DNA of 64,000 nt from Saccharothrix sp. ALI-22-I. GTDB taxonomy: Bacteria > Actinomycetota > Actinomycetes > Mycobacteriales > Pseudonocardiaceae. The translations under genes were made by a program, and so were the position numbers. How positions within the stretch are numbered: the stretch's first letter is position 1; each line of letters begins with the position of its first letter. The stretch spans positions 124,001-188,000 of the forward strand of contig NZ_MTQP01000066.1 in the NCBI RefSeq assembly GCF_001984175.1, written 5' to 3'. A model generated the notes under the pieces. It did not search any database. It had not been told where the DNA came from and saw nothing but the letters and a program-made list of their open reading frames with translations. Below, piece by piece: positions 31,574 to 40,662 of the stretch.

Positions 31574-32743
31574 TCAAGGGTGGAAGACGGCGCGCACGCA
31601 GTCGTCCTCTTTGTCCTTGAACAGCTGGTAGCCGTGCGCGCCTTCCTCCAGCGGCAGGACGTGGGTGGCCAGGTGGGTGGTCGTCAGTTCACCCGAGGCC
31701 ATCCGGTCGAGCAGCATCGGGATGTAGCGCTGTCCGTGCTGCTGGGCGCCGCGCAGCGTGAGGCCCTTGTTCATCACCGCGCCGAGCGGGAACTTGTCGA
31801 CGAGACCGCTGAACACGCCGAGCACGAACACCGAGCCGCCCTTGCGGCAGTTGTGGATCGCCTCGCGCACCGCGATCGGCCGGTCGGTCTCCAGCTTCAG
31901 CTTGCTCTTGACCTGGTCGTAGGCGTGCTGCGGGCCGTAGCTGTGCGCCTCGCAGCCCACCGCCTCGATGCACACGTCCGGGCCGCGGCCGCCGGTCATC
32001 TCGCGCAGTGCGGCGCCGATGTCGGTGTGCTCGTAGTTCAGCGTCTCCACGCCGAAGACGTGTTCGGCCTGCCGCAGCCGGTAGTCGAAGCGGTCCACCA
32101 CGACCACGCGCTCCGCGCCCAGCAACTGGGCCGCGCGGGCCGCCATCTGCCCGACCGCGCCGCTGCCCCACACCGCGACGACGTCACCGGGTCGCACCCC
32201 GCCGAGGTCCGCGCCCATCCACCCGGTGGGCGCGGAGTCGGAGGCGAACACCGCGCTCAGGTCGTCGACGCCCTCCGGGATCGGGATGGCGGTGTGGTCG
32301 GCGAACGGCACCCGCACGTACTCGGCGTGGCTTCCCCGGAAACCGCCCATGGCGTGCGAGTAGCCGAAGATGCCGCCCGGGTCGGCGCCCCACAGCGCCT
32401 GGGTGATGCCCGGGTTGGTGTTGGTGTTGTCGCACAGCGACCACAGGTCGTTGCGGCAGTACCAGCACTCGCCGCAGCCGATGAACGACGCCACGACCAC
32501 CCGGTCGCCCGGCCGGTGGCGGGTCACGCCGGAGCCGACCTCGACCACCTCGCCCATGAACTCGTGCCCGATCACGTCACCCGCCTGCATGAACGGGATG
32601 TGCCCGGTGAGCAGGTGCAGGTCCGAGCCGCACGCGGTGCTCAGCCCCACCCGCAGGATCAGGTCGCGGTCGTCGAGGATCTTCGGGTCGGGCACGTCCT
32701 GCACCCGCACGTCGTTGACGCCTTCCCAGCACAACGCCCTCAC
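31574..32743 (-). CDS. zinc-dependent alcohol/formaldehyde dehydrogenase family protein
   Basis: 389 residues of the MDR superfamily. The catalytic zinc ligands are in STACGSDLH and GHEFMGEVV, the structural zinc cysteines in GCGECWYCRNDLWSLC, and the NAD fold starts VAVWGSGAVGQMAARAAQLLGAERVVVVD. The extra insertion DQVKSKLKLETDRPIAVREAI resembles glutathione-independent formaldehyde dehydrogenases, so an aldehyde or alcohol role is likely. Its start overlaps the 143-residue gene upstream by 4 nt. Confidence 0.9.
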   Translation of the reverse strand: MRALCWEGVNDVRVQDVPDPKILDDRDLILRVGLSTACGSDLHLLTGHIPFMQAGDVIGHEFMGEVVEVGSGVTRHRPGDRVVVASFIGCGECWYCRNDLWSLCDNTNTNPGITQALWGADPGGIFGYSHAMGGFRGSHAEYVRVPFADHTAIPIPEGVDDLSAVFASDSAPTGWMGADLGGVRPGDVVAVWGSGAVGQMAARAAQLLGAERVVVVDRFDYRLRQAEHVFGVETLNYEHTDIGAALREMTGGRGPDVCIEAVGCEAHSYGPQHAYDQVKSKLKLETDRPIAVREAIHNCRKGGSVFVLGVFSGLVDKFPLGAVMNKGLTLRGAQQHGQRYIPMLLDRMASGELTTTHLATHVLPLEEGAHGYQLFKDKEDDCVRAVFHP

Positions 32744-33171
32744 AGCCGTCCCTCCCCCGCCGACTTGCCGACCACCAGTCGCAGCACCCGCCCCAGCGGA
32801 CCGGGGTGGGTGGTGGGCGGTGTGTCCGGCTGGATCACGGTTCCGGTCTCGATCAGCGACTTCGTCTTCCGCAACGCCACACGCAGGTCCTCCCTCGACA
32901 CGTCGTCGTCCTTCGGCACGGCCAGCACCTCGGTGCCCCGGTCACCGGGAGCCGGGCGGAGGCGCAGGTCGACGTGCGCCCGCAGCTCCTCCAGGGGGCC
33001 GGGCAACGCCTCCAGCCCGGACACCGCGTCGAACGGCCGGTCGATCGTCACCGCGAGCCAGTGCTCGGACCGGTCGCGGTGGGCTTCCCGCCGACGTCCG
33101 ACCGCACGTCCGCCCAGCACCACCGCCGCGCCCACGCCTGTCGCCGCGACGGCTTTCTTGACTGCGTTCAT
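32740..33171 (-). CDS. small SRPBCC/cyclase-like hypothetical protein
   Basis: 143 residues. A hydrophobic, Ala/Val-rich start (AVKKAVAATGVGAAVVLGG) precedes a basic stretch and a domain with HWLAVTIDRPFDAV and VDLRLRPAPGDRGTEVLAVP, which recalls shortened polyketide-cyclase/SRPBCC proteins. The function is unknown. It is coupled to the alcohol dehydrogenase by a 4-nt overlap; such pairs occur in other actinomycetes, which supports a joint role (inference). Confidence 0.7.
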   Translation of the reverse strand: MNAVKKAVAATGVGAAVVLGGRAVGRRREAHRDRSEHWLAVTIDRPFDAVSGLEALPGPLEELRAHVDLRLRPAPGDRGTEVLAVPKDDDVSREDLRVALRKTKSLIETGTVIQPDTPPTTHPGPLGRVLRLVVGKSAGEGRL

Positions 33172-33263
33172 CGCTTCGCCTCTCCCATCGGGGAATCCAG
33201 CGGGTACCCGCCGTGGGACGGCTCACCCACCGACACGGCCGACGGCCGGTCCGGGGGTGACCG

Positions 33264-33539
33264 TCACCCCGGCAGGGTGAACGTCTGGCCGCGGTCGAGG
33301 TAGGTCACCGCGGCGGGTGGGTTGCGGCGCTCGACCTCGGCGGCGAACGCCGACAGCGGTGACTTCATCACCCCGTAGTCGTCGTAGTGGATCGGCACGG
33401 CGTGCCGGGGACGCAGCAGTTCCAGCAGGTCCACGCCTTGTTCGCCGTCCATGTTCGGGTCGGTCAGCAACGTGAAGGGCCCCAACCTGAGCACCGTCGT
33501 GGCGGTCCCGACGAAGAACAGGGAATTCTGCTCGGTCAT
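33264..33539 (-). pseudogene. MBL-fold hydrolase with internal in-frame deletion
   Basis: The 91-residue frame starts NSLFFVGTATTVLRLGPFTLLTDPN, the N-terminus of a common actinobacterial MBL-fold family of about 250 residues, and jumps straight to EQGVDLLELLRPRHAVPIHYDDYGVMKSPLSAF, the C-terminal end of the same family. Some 150 residues are gone, including the HxHxDH zinc site. The joint keeps the frame, so a short product may still be made, but without catalysis. ATG 33539. Confidence 0.75.
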
Positions 33540-33635
33540 GGCGGCGGGGTAGCCGGCCCGCCGCCTTTCAGCCGACACCGTTCGACCGGGCGGTTCGACC
33601 GGGCAGTTCGACCGCGGCCGGCGGCGTGACGGCCG

Positions 33636-36600
33636 TCAGACGTTGCGCCGGTACTGGCCGCCCACCTCGAAGAACGCCTCGGTGATCTGGCCCAGCGTGC
33701 ACACCCGGGCGGCGTCCATCAGGACCGCGAACACGTTCTCCTCCGACGCGGCGGCCTCCTTCAGCCGCCGCAGCGCGGGCTCGGCTTCGGCGGCGTGCGC
33801 GGCGGCGAAGGCGCGCGTGCGTTCGACCTGCGAGCGCTTCTCGTCCTCCGTCGCCCGCGCCAGTTCGATGGTCACGTTCTCACGCTTGCCGTCCTCCGGC
33901 AGGAACGTGTTCACACCGATCAACGGCAGCGAGCCGTCGTGCTTGCGCTGCTCGTACAGCATCGACTCGTCCTGGATGCGACCGCGCTGGTAGCCGGTCT
34001 CCATCGCGCCCAGCACGCCGCCGCGCTCGGAGAGCCGGTCGAACTCGGCCAGCACCGCCTCCTCCACTAGGTCGGTCAGCTCCTCGATGACGAACGAGCC
34101 CTGCAACGGGTTCTCGTTCGCCGACAGGCCCCACTCCTTGTTGATGATCAGCTGGATGGCCATCGCCCGGCGCACCGAGGACTCCGTCGGCGTGGTGATC
34201 GCCTCGTCGTAAGCGTTGGTGTGCAAGGAGTTCGTGTTGTCGTACAAAGCGCACAACGCCTGCAACGTGGTGCGGATGTCGTTGAAGTCCATCTCCTGCG
34301 CGTGCAGCGACCGCCCGGAGGTCTGCACGTGGTACTTGAACTTCTGCGACCGGTCGTTGGCGCCGTAACGGTCGCGCATGGCCACCGCCCAGATCCGCCG
34401 CGCCACCCGGCCGATCACGCTGTACTCGGCGTCCATTCCGTTGGAGAAGAAGAACGACAGGTTCGGCGCGAAATCGTCGATGCTCATCCCGCGCGCCAGG
34501 TACGACTCGACGTAGGTGAACCCGTTGGCCAGCGTGAACGCCAGCTGGCTGATGGGGTTCGCGCCGGCCTCGGCGATGTGGTAGCCGGAGATGGACACCG
34601 AGTAGAAGTTGCGGACCTTCTGCCGGATGAACCACTCCTGGATGTCGGCCATCATCCGCAGCGAGAACTCGGTGGAGAAGATGCAGGTGTTCTGCCCCTG
34701 GTCCTCCTTGAGGATGTCCGCCTGCACGGTGCCGCGCACGGTCGCCAGCGCCCACGCCTTCAGCTCCGCCGCCTCCGCCGCCGAAGGTTCACGGCCGTGC
34801 TCGGCGCGGAACTTGTCGATCTGCTGGTCCACCACCGTGTTGAGGAAGAACGCCAGGATGGTCGGCGCGGGACCGTTGATGGTCATCGACACCGACGTGG
34901 TGGGCGAGGTCAGGTCGAAACCGTCGTAGAGCGCCTTCATGTCGTCCAGCGTCGCGATGGACACGCCGGACGTGCCGATCTTGCCGTAGACGTCCGGCGG
35001 GGTGTCGGGGTCGCGGCCGTAGAGCGTCACCGAGTCGAACGCGGTGGACAGCCGGGTCGCCTCCGAGCCCTTGGACAGGTACTTGAACCGGCGGTTGGTG
35101 CGGAACGCGTCGCCCTCGCCGGCGAACATCCGCGCCGGGTCCTCGCCGTCCCGCTTGAACGGGAAAACCCCTGCCGTGTAAGGGAAGCGGCCGGGCAGGT
35201 TCTCCTTGCGCAGGAACCGCAGCAACGTGCCGTCGTCGTCGTAACGCGGCAGCGACACCCGCCGCACCTTGTTGCCGGACAACGTCTCCCGCGTCAGACT
35301 GGTGTGGATCTCCTTGTCCCGCACCCGGACCACCAGCTCATCACCGGAGTAGTCCGCCACCACCTTCGGCCACGACGCCAGCAGCTCGGCCGACACCGCG
35401 TCGACCTGCTTCTCCGCCGATTCCAACAGCGACGCGATCGCCGACGTGTCGTGCCCGACCGCTTCCAGCTCCGCGCACGCCGCCCGCAGGTGCGCGACCC
35501 GGCGCACCGCGTCCACGTGCGTCTCGGTGGCGCGGTGGTAGCCGCGCACGGTCTCGGCGATCTCGGCCAGGTACCGGACCCGCGTGGCGGGCACCACGGT
35601 GGCCGCCGAGGTCGAGACCTTGCCGGGGACGACCGGCAGCGCGCCTTCGGCCACGTCCAGCCCGCGCTGCGCCAACTCGCCGCGCAGGTGCTGGTACAGC
35701 GCGGTCACGCCGTCGTCGTTGAACGTCGCGGCCGACGTGCCGAAGACCGGCATGTCCTCCCACGACGCGCCGAACGCCTCCCGGTTGCGCACCAGCTGGC
35801 GGGCCACGTCACGGCGGGCGTCCTCCGCGCCGCGGCGCTCGAACTTGTTGATCGCCACCGCGTCCGCGAAGTCGAGCATGTCGATCTTCTCCAGCTGCGA
35901 CGCGGCGCCGAACTCCGGCGTCATCACGTACAGCGAGAGGTCGACGAACGGCACGATCGCCGCGTCGCCCTGGCCGATGCCGGGCGTCTCCACCACGATC
36001 AGGTCGAACCCGGCCGCCTTGCAGGCCAGGATCGCGTCGGCCAGGCCGTCGGGCACCTCGGAGCCCGCGCGGCGGGTGGCCAGCGAGCGGAAGAAGACCC
36101 GGTCGCCGTCCAGGCAGTTCATCCGGATCCGGTCGCCGAGCAGGGCGCCGCCGCCACGACGGCGGGTCGGGTCGATGGCCAGCACCGCGACCCGCAGTTT
36201 GTCCTGCTGGTCCAGCCGGAACCGGCGGACCAGCTCGTCGGTCAGCGAGGACTTGCCGGAACCACCCGTTCCGGTGATGCCCAGCACCGGGACCGCGCGC
36301 TGCGCCTCGGCCTGCACCATCCGCTCGCGCACGTCCGCGGGCAGCACGCCCGCCTCGATGAGCGTGATGGCGCGGGCCAGCACGTCCTCACTGCCGGTGA
36401 ACAGGCCGTCCCACGACGACGGCGGGCGCTCGGCCAGCGGGTGGTCGCACGCCCGCACCATCGTGTTGATCATGCGGGCGAGGCCGAGTTCCTGGCCGTC
36501 GGCCGGGGAGAAGATGCGCGTCACGCCGCGTGAGTGCAGCAGCTCGATCTCCTCCGGCACGATGACGCCGCCACCGCCGCCGAAGACCTTGATGTGCTCC

Positions 36601-36875
36601 GCGCCGCGCTCGGCCAGCAGCTCCACCAGGTAACTGAAGTACTCGACGTGCCCGCCCTGGTAGGCGCTGATCGCGATGCCCTGCACGTCCTCCTGCACGG
36701 CCGCGGCGACGACCTCGCGCACCGAGCGGTTGTGGCCCAGGTGCACCACCTCCGCGCCCTGCGCCTGCAGGATGCGGCGCATGATGTTGATCGCGGCGTC
36801 GTGCCCGTCGAACAGGCTCGCCGCGGTCACGAAGCGGACCGGGTGCAGCGGGGCGTGCAGCGGGGTGGCGGTCAC
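33636..36875 (-). CDS. icmF: fused isobutyryl-CoA mutase
   Basis: 1,079 residues from GTG 36875, preceded by AAGGAG. Domain order matches IcmF: adenosylcobalamin domain (DGHDAAINIMRR, residues 23-34, with the DxH motif), G-protein chaperone (P-loop GITGTGGSGKSS at 199-210; AINKFERRG), linker, then the TIM-barrel mutase (GKIGTSGVSIATLDDM; NFYSVSISGYHIAEAGANPISQLAF). It interconverts isobutyryl-CoA and n-butyryl-CoA (some homologues also isovaleryl/pivalyl-CoA), with the GTPase guarding cofactor loading. The frame extends upstream of the GTG without homology. A LysR gene lies upstream in the same direction. Confidence 0.95.
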   Translation of the reverse strand: MTATPLHAPLHPVRFVTAASLFDGHDAAINIMRRILQAQGAEVVHLGHNRSVREVVAAAVQEDVQGIAISAYQGGHVEYFSYLVELLAERGAEHIKVFGGGGGVIVPEEIELLHSRGVTRIFSPADGQELGLARMINTMVRACDHPLAERPPSSWDGLFTGSEDVLARAITLIEAGVLPADVRERMVQAEAQRAVPVLGITGTGGSGKSSLTDELVRRFRLDQQDKLRVAVLAIDPTRRRGGGALLGDRIRMNCLDGDRVFFRSLATRRAGSEVPDGLADAILACKAAGFDLIVVETPGIGQGDAAIVPFVDLSLYVMTPEFGAASQLEKIDMLDFADAVAINKFERRGAEDARRDVARQLVRNREAFGASWEDMPVFGTSAATFNDDGVTALYQHLRGELAQRGLDVAEGALPVVPGKVSTSAATVVPATRVRYLAEIAETVRGYHRATETHVDAVRRVAHLRAACAELEAVGHDTSAIASLLESAEKQVDAVSAELLASWPKVVADYSGDELVVRVRDKEIHTSLTRETLSGNKVRRVSLPRYDDDGTLLRFLRKENLPGRFPYTAGVFPFKRDGEDPARMFAGEGDAFRTNRRFKYLSKGSEATRLSTAFDSVTLYGRDPDTPPDVYGKIGTSGVSIATLDDMKALYDGFDLTSPTTSVSMTINGPAPTILAFFLNTVVDQQIDKFRAEHGREPSAAEAAELKAWALATVRGTVQADILKEDQGQNTCIFSTEFSLRMMADIQEWFIRQKVRNFYSVSISGYHIAEAGANPISQLAFTLANGFTYVESYLARGMSIDDFAPNLSFFFSNGMDAEYSVIGRVARRIWAVAMRDRYGANDRSQKFKYHVQTSGRSLHAQEMDFNDIRTTLQALCALYDNTNSLHTNAYDEAITTPTESSVRRAMAIQLIINKEWGLSANENPLQGSFVIEELTDLVEEAVLAEFDRLSERGGVLGAMETGYQRGRIQDESMLYEQRKHDGSLPLIGVNTFLPEDGKRENVTIELARATEDEKRSQVERTRAFAAAHAAEAEPALRRLKEAAASEENVFAVLMDAARVCTLGQITEAFFEVGGQYRRNV

Positions 36876-36957
36876 GACGGCTCCTTCGACATCGGCGGCT
36901 GCCACCAGAATACTTGGACATCCAACTATCGGATGTAAGGCCCAGGTGTGGTCCCGC

Positions 36958-37863
36958 TCACCCGCCGGCGGTGTCCGGACACAGGCAGCGCACGCATGCC
37001 TGGACGAAGACCTGCACGGCATCCCGCTCGTCACCGGTGCGCCACACCACCGCCAACGTGCTCGGCGACAGGCCGTCGACCGGCCGGTACACCACGTCCG
37101 CGCGCTGGTAGACCTCGGCGTTCCCGGCCGACACCAGCACCACGCCCAGCCCCGAGGCGACCGCCTCGAACGTCTCCTCCGCGGTCGACGCCTCGGCCAC
37201 CACCCGCGCGGGCCGCGACCGGTGGTCGGTGGCCAGCCAGAAGTCCCGCGGCGGACCCGCGTCCGGCGGCAGCGCGACGAACGGCTCGTCGAGCAGCTCC
37301 GCGAACGGCACCCGGTCGACGTCCGCCAGCCGGTGCCCCCGACTCAGCGCGACCCACCGCTCCTCGGTGGCCACCACCCGCCAGGACAGCTCACCGGAGT
37401 TGGGCACCGGCAGCCACGCCACCGCCACGTCGACGTCCCCGCCGCGCAGCCCGACGGTCGGGTCGGCCCACGAGATCTGGCGGAACTGCATCCGCCAGCC
37501 GGGCAGCCGCTCCTCCATCCGCGCGGTGACCGACGGGATGAGCCCGCGGCCGATGCGGGTCTGGAAGCCCACCTTGAGCGTCGTGGCCCGACGGGCGGCC
37601 TGGTCGGCCAGCACGGTGCGGGTCTCGTCCCACTCCCGCACCAGCCGGCGGGCCCGGGGCAGCAGTTCCTTGCCCGCCGCGGTCAGCGAGACCGATCTGC
37701 GGTCGCGTTCGAACAGCGGCACGCGCAGCATCGACTCCAGCTGGCGGATCTGCTTGCTCAGCGCCGGCTGCGAGATGAACAGCCGATCGCGAGCAGCTCT
37801 CGTGAAACTGAGCTCCTCGGCCACGGCGACGAAGTAGCGCAGGTCACGGACATGGACGTCCAT
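36958..37863 (-). CDS. LysR family transcriptional regulator
   Basis: 301 residues. The HTH is LRYFVAVAEELSFTRAARDRLFISQPALSKQIRQLE, and the C-terminal effector domain has DVDVAVAWLPVP and ASGLGVVLVSAGNAEVY. It is divergent from the F420-dependent oxidoreductase gene with only 61 nt between starts, the classic LysR arrangement, so that gene is its most likely target. The start codon overlaps a palindromic box. Confidence 0.92.
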   Translation of the reverse strand: MDVHVRDLRYFVAVAEELSFTRAARDRLFISQPALSKQIRQLESMLRVPLFERDRRSVSLTAAGKELLPRARRLVREWDETRTVLADQAARRATTLKVGFQTRIGRGLIPSVTARMEERLPGWRMQFRQISWADPTVGLRGGDVDVAVAWLPVPNSGELSWRVVATEERWVALSRGHRLADVDRVPFAELLDEPFVALPPDAGPPRDFWLATDHRSRPARVVAEASTAEETFEAVASGLGVVLVSAGNAEVYQRADVVYRPVDGLSPSTLAVVWRTGDERDAVQVFVQACVRCLCPDTAGG

Positions 37864-37876
37864 AACCAGAAGTTAT
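37862..37876. promoter_or_regulatory. putative LysR box
   Basis: The perfect repeat ATAAC-N5-GTTAT has a T-N11-A-type spacing and overlaps the LysR start codon, in the 61-nt gap to the divergent oxidoreductase gene. Confidence 0.5.
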
Positions 37877-37924
37877 AACAGTGGATCTTGGACGCGCCAG
37901 GGTCTTGTCGCCAGTATTAACACC

Positions 37925-38752
37925 ATGGAATTAGGTCTGCACGGGCTGAACGCACGGGGCACCATCGGCCCGGAGGACACGGCGAATCTGGTCAGGCGCG
38001 CGGAGGAGCTGGGTTACGGCTCCTGGTGGGCGGGCGACCACGTCGTCTCCCCCACCTCCGACGAGGTCGAACCCCTCATCGATCCGCTCGTGCACCTCAC
38101 CTACGTCGCCGCGGTGACCAGCCGGATCGAGCTGGGCACCGGTGTGGTGATCCTCCCGCAGCGCAACCCGCTGGTGCTGGCCAAGCAGGCGGCGAGCCTC
38201 GACGTGCTCAGCGGCGGACGGCTGCGGCTCGGCGTCGGCGCGGGGTGGCAGGAGCAGGAGATGCGCGCGGTGGGCGTGCGACCGTCCGAACGCGGCGCGC
38301 GCACCGACGAGTACATCGACGCGATGCGATCCCTGTGGACCGACGAGGCGCCCTCCTACGACGGCAGGCACGTGTCGTTCACCGAGGTCGACGCCCTGCC
38401 CAAGCCGGTCGACAAGTCCGGCGTCCACCTGGTCGTGGGCGGGCACAGCGACGCGGCGTTCCGCCGCGCGGTCACCAAGGGGCACGGCTGGTACGGCGTC
38501 GGCAACAGCCCGGACGACCTGGTCAAGCACCTCGACGGGCTCCAGCGCGCCGCCGCGGAGGTCTCGCGTCCGGACTCGTTTGGCCCGCTGCAGCTCAGCT
38601 TCCTGCACCTGGACCCGCAGACCATCGACGCCGACGCGGCCAAGCGCTACGCCGACCTGGGCATCGACCGGCTCGTGCTGTTCCCGCTACCGATCGACAA
38701 CGCCACCGACGTCACGGCGTTCATGCAGCGCCATGCCGACCTCCCGCGCTGA
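37925..38752 (+). CDS. LLM class F420-dependent oxidoreductase
   Basis: 275 residues. ELGYGSWWAGDHVVSPTSDEV, IELGTGVVILPQRNPLVLAKQAASLDVLSGGRLRLGVGAGWQEQEM and the later VVGGHSDAAFRRAV are typical of the F420-binding luciferase-like subfamily. F420H2-dependent reduction or oxidation of an unknown substrate is expected. It is divergent from the LysR gene; its 3' end overlaps the convergent TetR gene by 32 nt. The window has a second, distinct family member at 54.5 kb. Confidence 0.88.
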   Translation: MELGLHGLNARGTIGPEDTANLVRRAEELGYGSWWAGDHVVSPTSDEVEPLIDPLVHLTYVAAVTSRIELGTGVVILPQRNPLVLAKQAASLDVLSGGRLRLGVGAGWQEQEMRAVGVRPSERGARTDEYIDAMRSLWTDEAPSYDGRHVSFTEVDALPKPVDKSGVHLVVGGHSDAAFRRAVTKGHGWYGVGNSPDDLVKHLDGLQRAAAEVSRPDSFGPLQLSFLHLDPQTIDADAAKRYADLGIDRLVLFPLPIDNATDVTAFMQRHADLPR

Positions 38753-39344
38753 CCACCATGTCGTCCGCCCGTCGGGGGAGCAGCAGGTCGACGAGGTCGC
38801 GTGCCCGTCGCGCCGGTCCGTCCACGCCCAGCGCCTGGACCGACGCGTACACGCCCTCCATCACCAGCACCAGCTCGTCCGCCAGTTCGTCCGGGTCCTC
38901 GACCGGGTGGGTGGCGGCGAGTTCCGCGGTGAGTTCGCCGAAGCTCTCGCGTACCCAGTTCTTCATCGCGATGGCGTTGCGGTGGGCGGGCAGCTCGCGG
39001 TCCGGGAACTCGGAGAGCACCATCAGGAACGGGCAGCCACGCGACCGTTCCGGCTGGACCTGCGCTATCAGTTCGTCGAAGGCCGCCAGCAGCCGCTCGC
39101 GCGGGTCGCGGCCGTCGGCCTCGGTGGCCCGCCCGAACCAGGCGCGGTACGACTCGCCCGCCCGCGCGACGTACGCGGCGACGAGGTCGTCCTTCGACGC
39201 GAACAGCCGGTAGAGGGTGGTGGGCGCCACACCGGCCTCGGCGGCGACGCGGTCGACGCCGACCGCGCGGATGCCGTGCCAGTAGAACAGGTCGTGGGTG
39301 ATGGCCAGCACGTGTTCACGCGTTTGGGCGGCCGATCTGCGCAC
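38721..39344 (-). CDS. TetR family regulator (paralogue 1)
   Basis: 207 residues from GTG 39344, with GGAGG upstream. The HTH region is TREHVLAITHDLFYWHGIRAVGVDRVAAEAGVAPTTLYRLFASKDDL, and the ligand domain carries SRGCPFLMVLSEFPDRELPAHRNAIA. It is clearly paralogous to the TetR at 52.4 kb through its whole length. A palindrome upstream of its start matches the one in front of the second TetR, suggesting autoregulation and cross-talk. The 3' end overlaps the F420 oxidoreductase gene. Confidence 0.9.
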   Translation of the reverse strand: MRRSAAQTREHVLAITHDLFYWHGIRAVGVDRVAAEAGVAPTTLYRLFASKDDLVAAYVARAGESYRAWFGRATEADGRDPRERLLAAFDELIAQVQPERSRGCPFLMVLSEFPDRELPAHRNAIAMKNWVRESFGELTAELAATHPVEDPDELADELVLVMEGVYASVQALGVDGPARRARDLVDLLLPRRADDMVVSAGGRHGAA

Positions 39345-39361
39345 GGCTACTCCTCCGCGGG

Positions 39362-39379
39362 TTTGGGATCTCTCCCTAA
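39362..39379. promoter_or_regulatory. putative TetR operator, site 1
   Basis: TTTGGGA-N4-TCCCTAA, six of seven arm bases palindromic, lies 18-35 nt upstream of the TetR paralogue 1 start. Spacing and half-site match the sites at 53,010 and 56,816. Confidence 0.55.
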
Positions 39380-39456
39380 CATAACACCGGAGCAGACCCG
39401 CGGCGGATCCCCGATCCAGGGGGAGGTGGAACGACACTGGTCCACCGCCCCACCGA

Positions 39457-40662
39457 TCAGGCGTACGGCCGGAGCCGTTCCCGGGTGACGCCCTCGCTCT
39501 CGACGTCACGCAGGAGCCCGAAGCCGTGGGCCGCCGACACCAGGGTCACGTGGTGGTGCCAGCCCTGGAACGACCGCCCCTCGAAGTGGCGCAGCCCGTA
39601 CTCCTCGGTGAGCCGGATCGCCTGCGCCTCGGCCTGCTCCTGGGCCCGGAGCAGACCCACCATCTCCCGGATGCCGGTGACCCCCAGGTTGGTCATCCAG
39701 ACCGCCCGCGGGCGGGCCTGACCGACCGGCCACTCGGCCAGCACGTGCCGCAGCCACGACAGCCGCGCGGGCTTGCCCGGCCCGGCCACGGCGTGACCGG
39801 GCAGCGTCGCCACCACGAAGTCGGACGTGGTGGTCGCACCGGTGTCCTCGTCACGCCAGGCCAGCGTGGTGCGACCGCGCCGCGCCGCGGCGGCCACGAG
39901 CTGACCGACGGTGTGCGGCTGGTTCTGGCCGCCGACGAGGTTCACCGGCAGCACCGGCATGGTGGTCGAGACCTGCGCCAGGTAGCGCATGCCCCGTGCC
40001 TCCAGCCCGCCCAGCAGCGGGAACACGCCCGGGTCACCGCTGACGTCCACCACGACGGGAGCGGCGGGCAACCCCCAGTTGCCCGTCATCTCGTCGAAGC
40101 TGTCCAGCAGGTACTGCCAGCCGGGCTTGGACCGCTCGTCGTCCGGGACCCTGGTCTTGGCACGCCGGTCGGCGTCCTCGTCCCAGGACCTCGGCATGAG
40201 CAGCCGCCAGTTGACCGGGGCGGCACCCTGCTCGTCGGCCATGAACACCCCGACGGCACGCTGGCAGTTGAGCATCCGACCGGCCGTGGGGGCGTACTGC
40301 CTGGCCACGCCGACGGAACTGCCGCCGTTCTTGGGGAACACCACTTCCCGCACCACCCAGGCCCGCGGCCGCGTCGCCCGGTGCACCTGCTCGGCCAGGC
40401 GCCTGCGCACCGGGGCCCACGCCCACGGGCTCTGGTTCACGAACTGCTGCAACGACTGGTCGGCGTCCCGGCCGACGACCAGCTCCGAGATCCTGCGTAT
40501 CGACTTGCGGCCCGGTACCACGAGCAGACCCTTGACGTACATCTCGGCCCAGCGGCGCTGGTCCGATCTGCCCAGGGTGGTGAACAGCTCGTCGCAGAAC
40601 TCGGACAACCCCAGTAAATCGGACGTATCAGCCCCCGCCGATACCATCTCTTCCCGACGCAC
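39457..40662 (-). CDS. IS701-family transposase-derived protein, probably domesticated
   Basis: 401 residues from GTG 40662 with GGAGGGG upstream. The sequence follows IS701 transposases: FCDELFTTLGRSDQRRWAEMYVKGLL, SVGVARQYAPTAGRMLNCQRAVG, NWRLLMPRSW and HFEGRSFQGWHHHVTLV. In active members the first catalytic Asp lies in a VVDDTGFPK-like segment; here it reads VVREVVFPK (Arg105-Glu106-Val107). Asp206 and Glu361 appear kept. No terminal inverted repeats are visible around it. I infer a transposition-dead, retained protein, possibly a DNA-binding regulator. Catalytic assignments rest on remembered family patterns. Confidence 0.8.
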   Translation of the reverse strand: MRREEMVSAGADTSDLLGLSEFCDELFTTLGRSDQRRWAEMYVKGLLVVPGRKSIRRISELVVGRDADQSLQQFVNQSPWAWAPVRRRLAEQVHRATRPRAWVVREVVFPKNGGSSVGVARQYAPTAGRMLNCQRAVGVFMADEQGAAPVNWRLLMPRSWDEDADRRAKTRVPDDERSKPGWQYLLDSFDEMTGNWGLPAAPVVVDVSGDPGVFPLLGGLEARGMRYLAQVSTTMPVLPVNLVGGQNQPHTVGQLVAAAARRGRTTLAWRDEDTGATTTSDFVVATLPGHAVAGPGKPARLSWLRHVLAEWPVGQARPRAVWMTNLGVTGIREMVGLLRAQEQAEAQAIRLTEEYGLRHFEGRSFQGWHHHVTLVSAAHGFGLLRDVESEGVTRERLRPYA

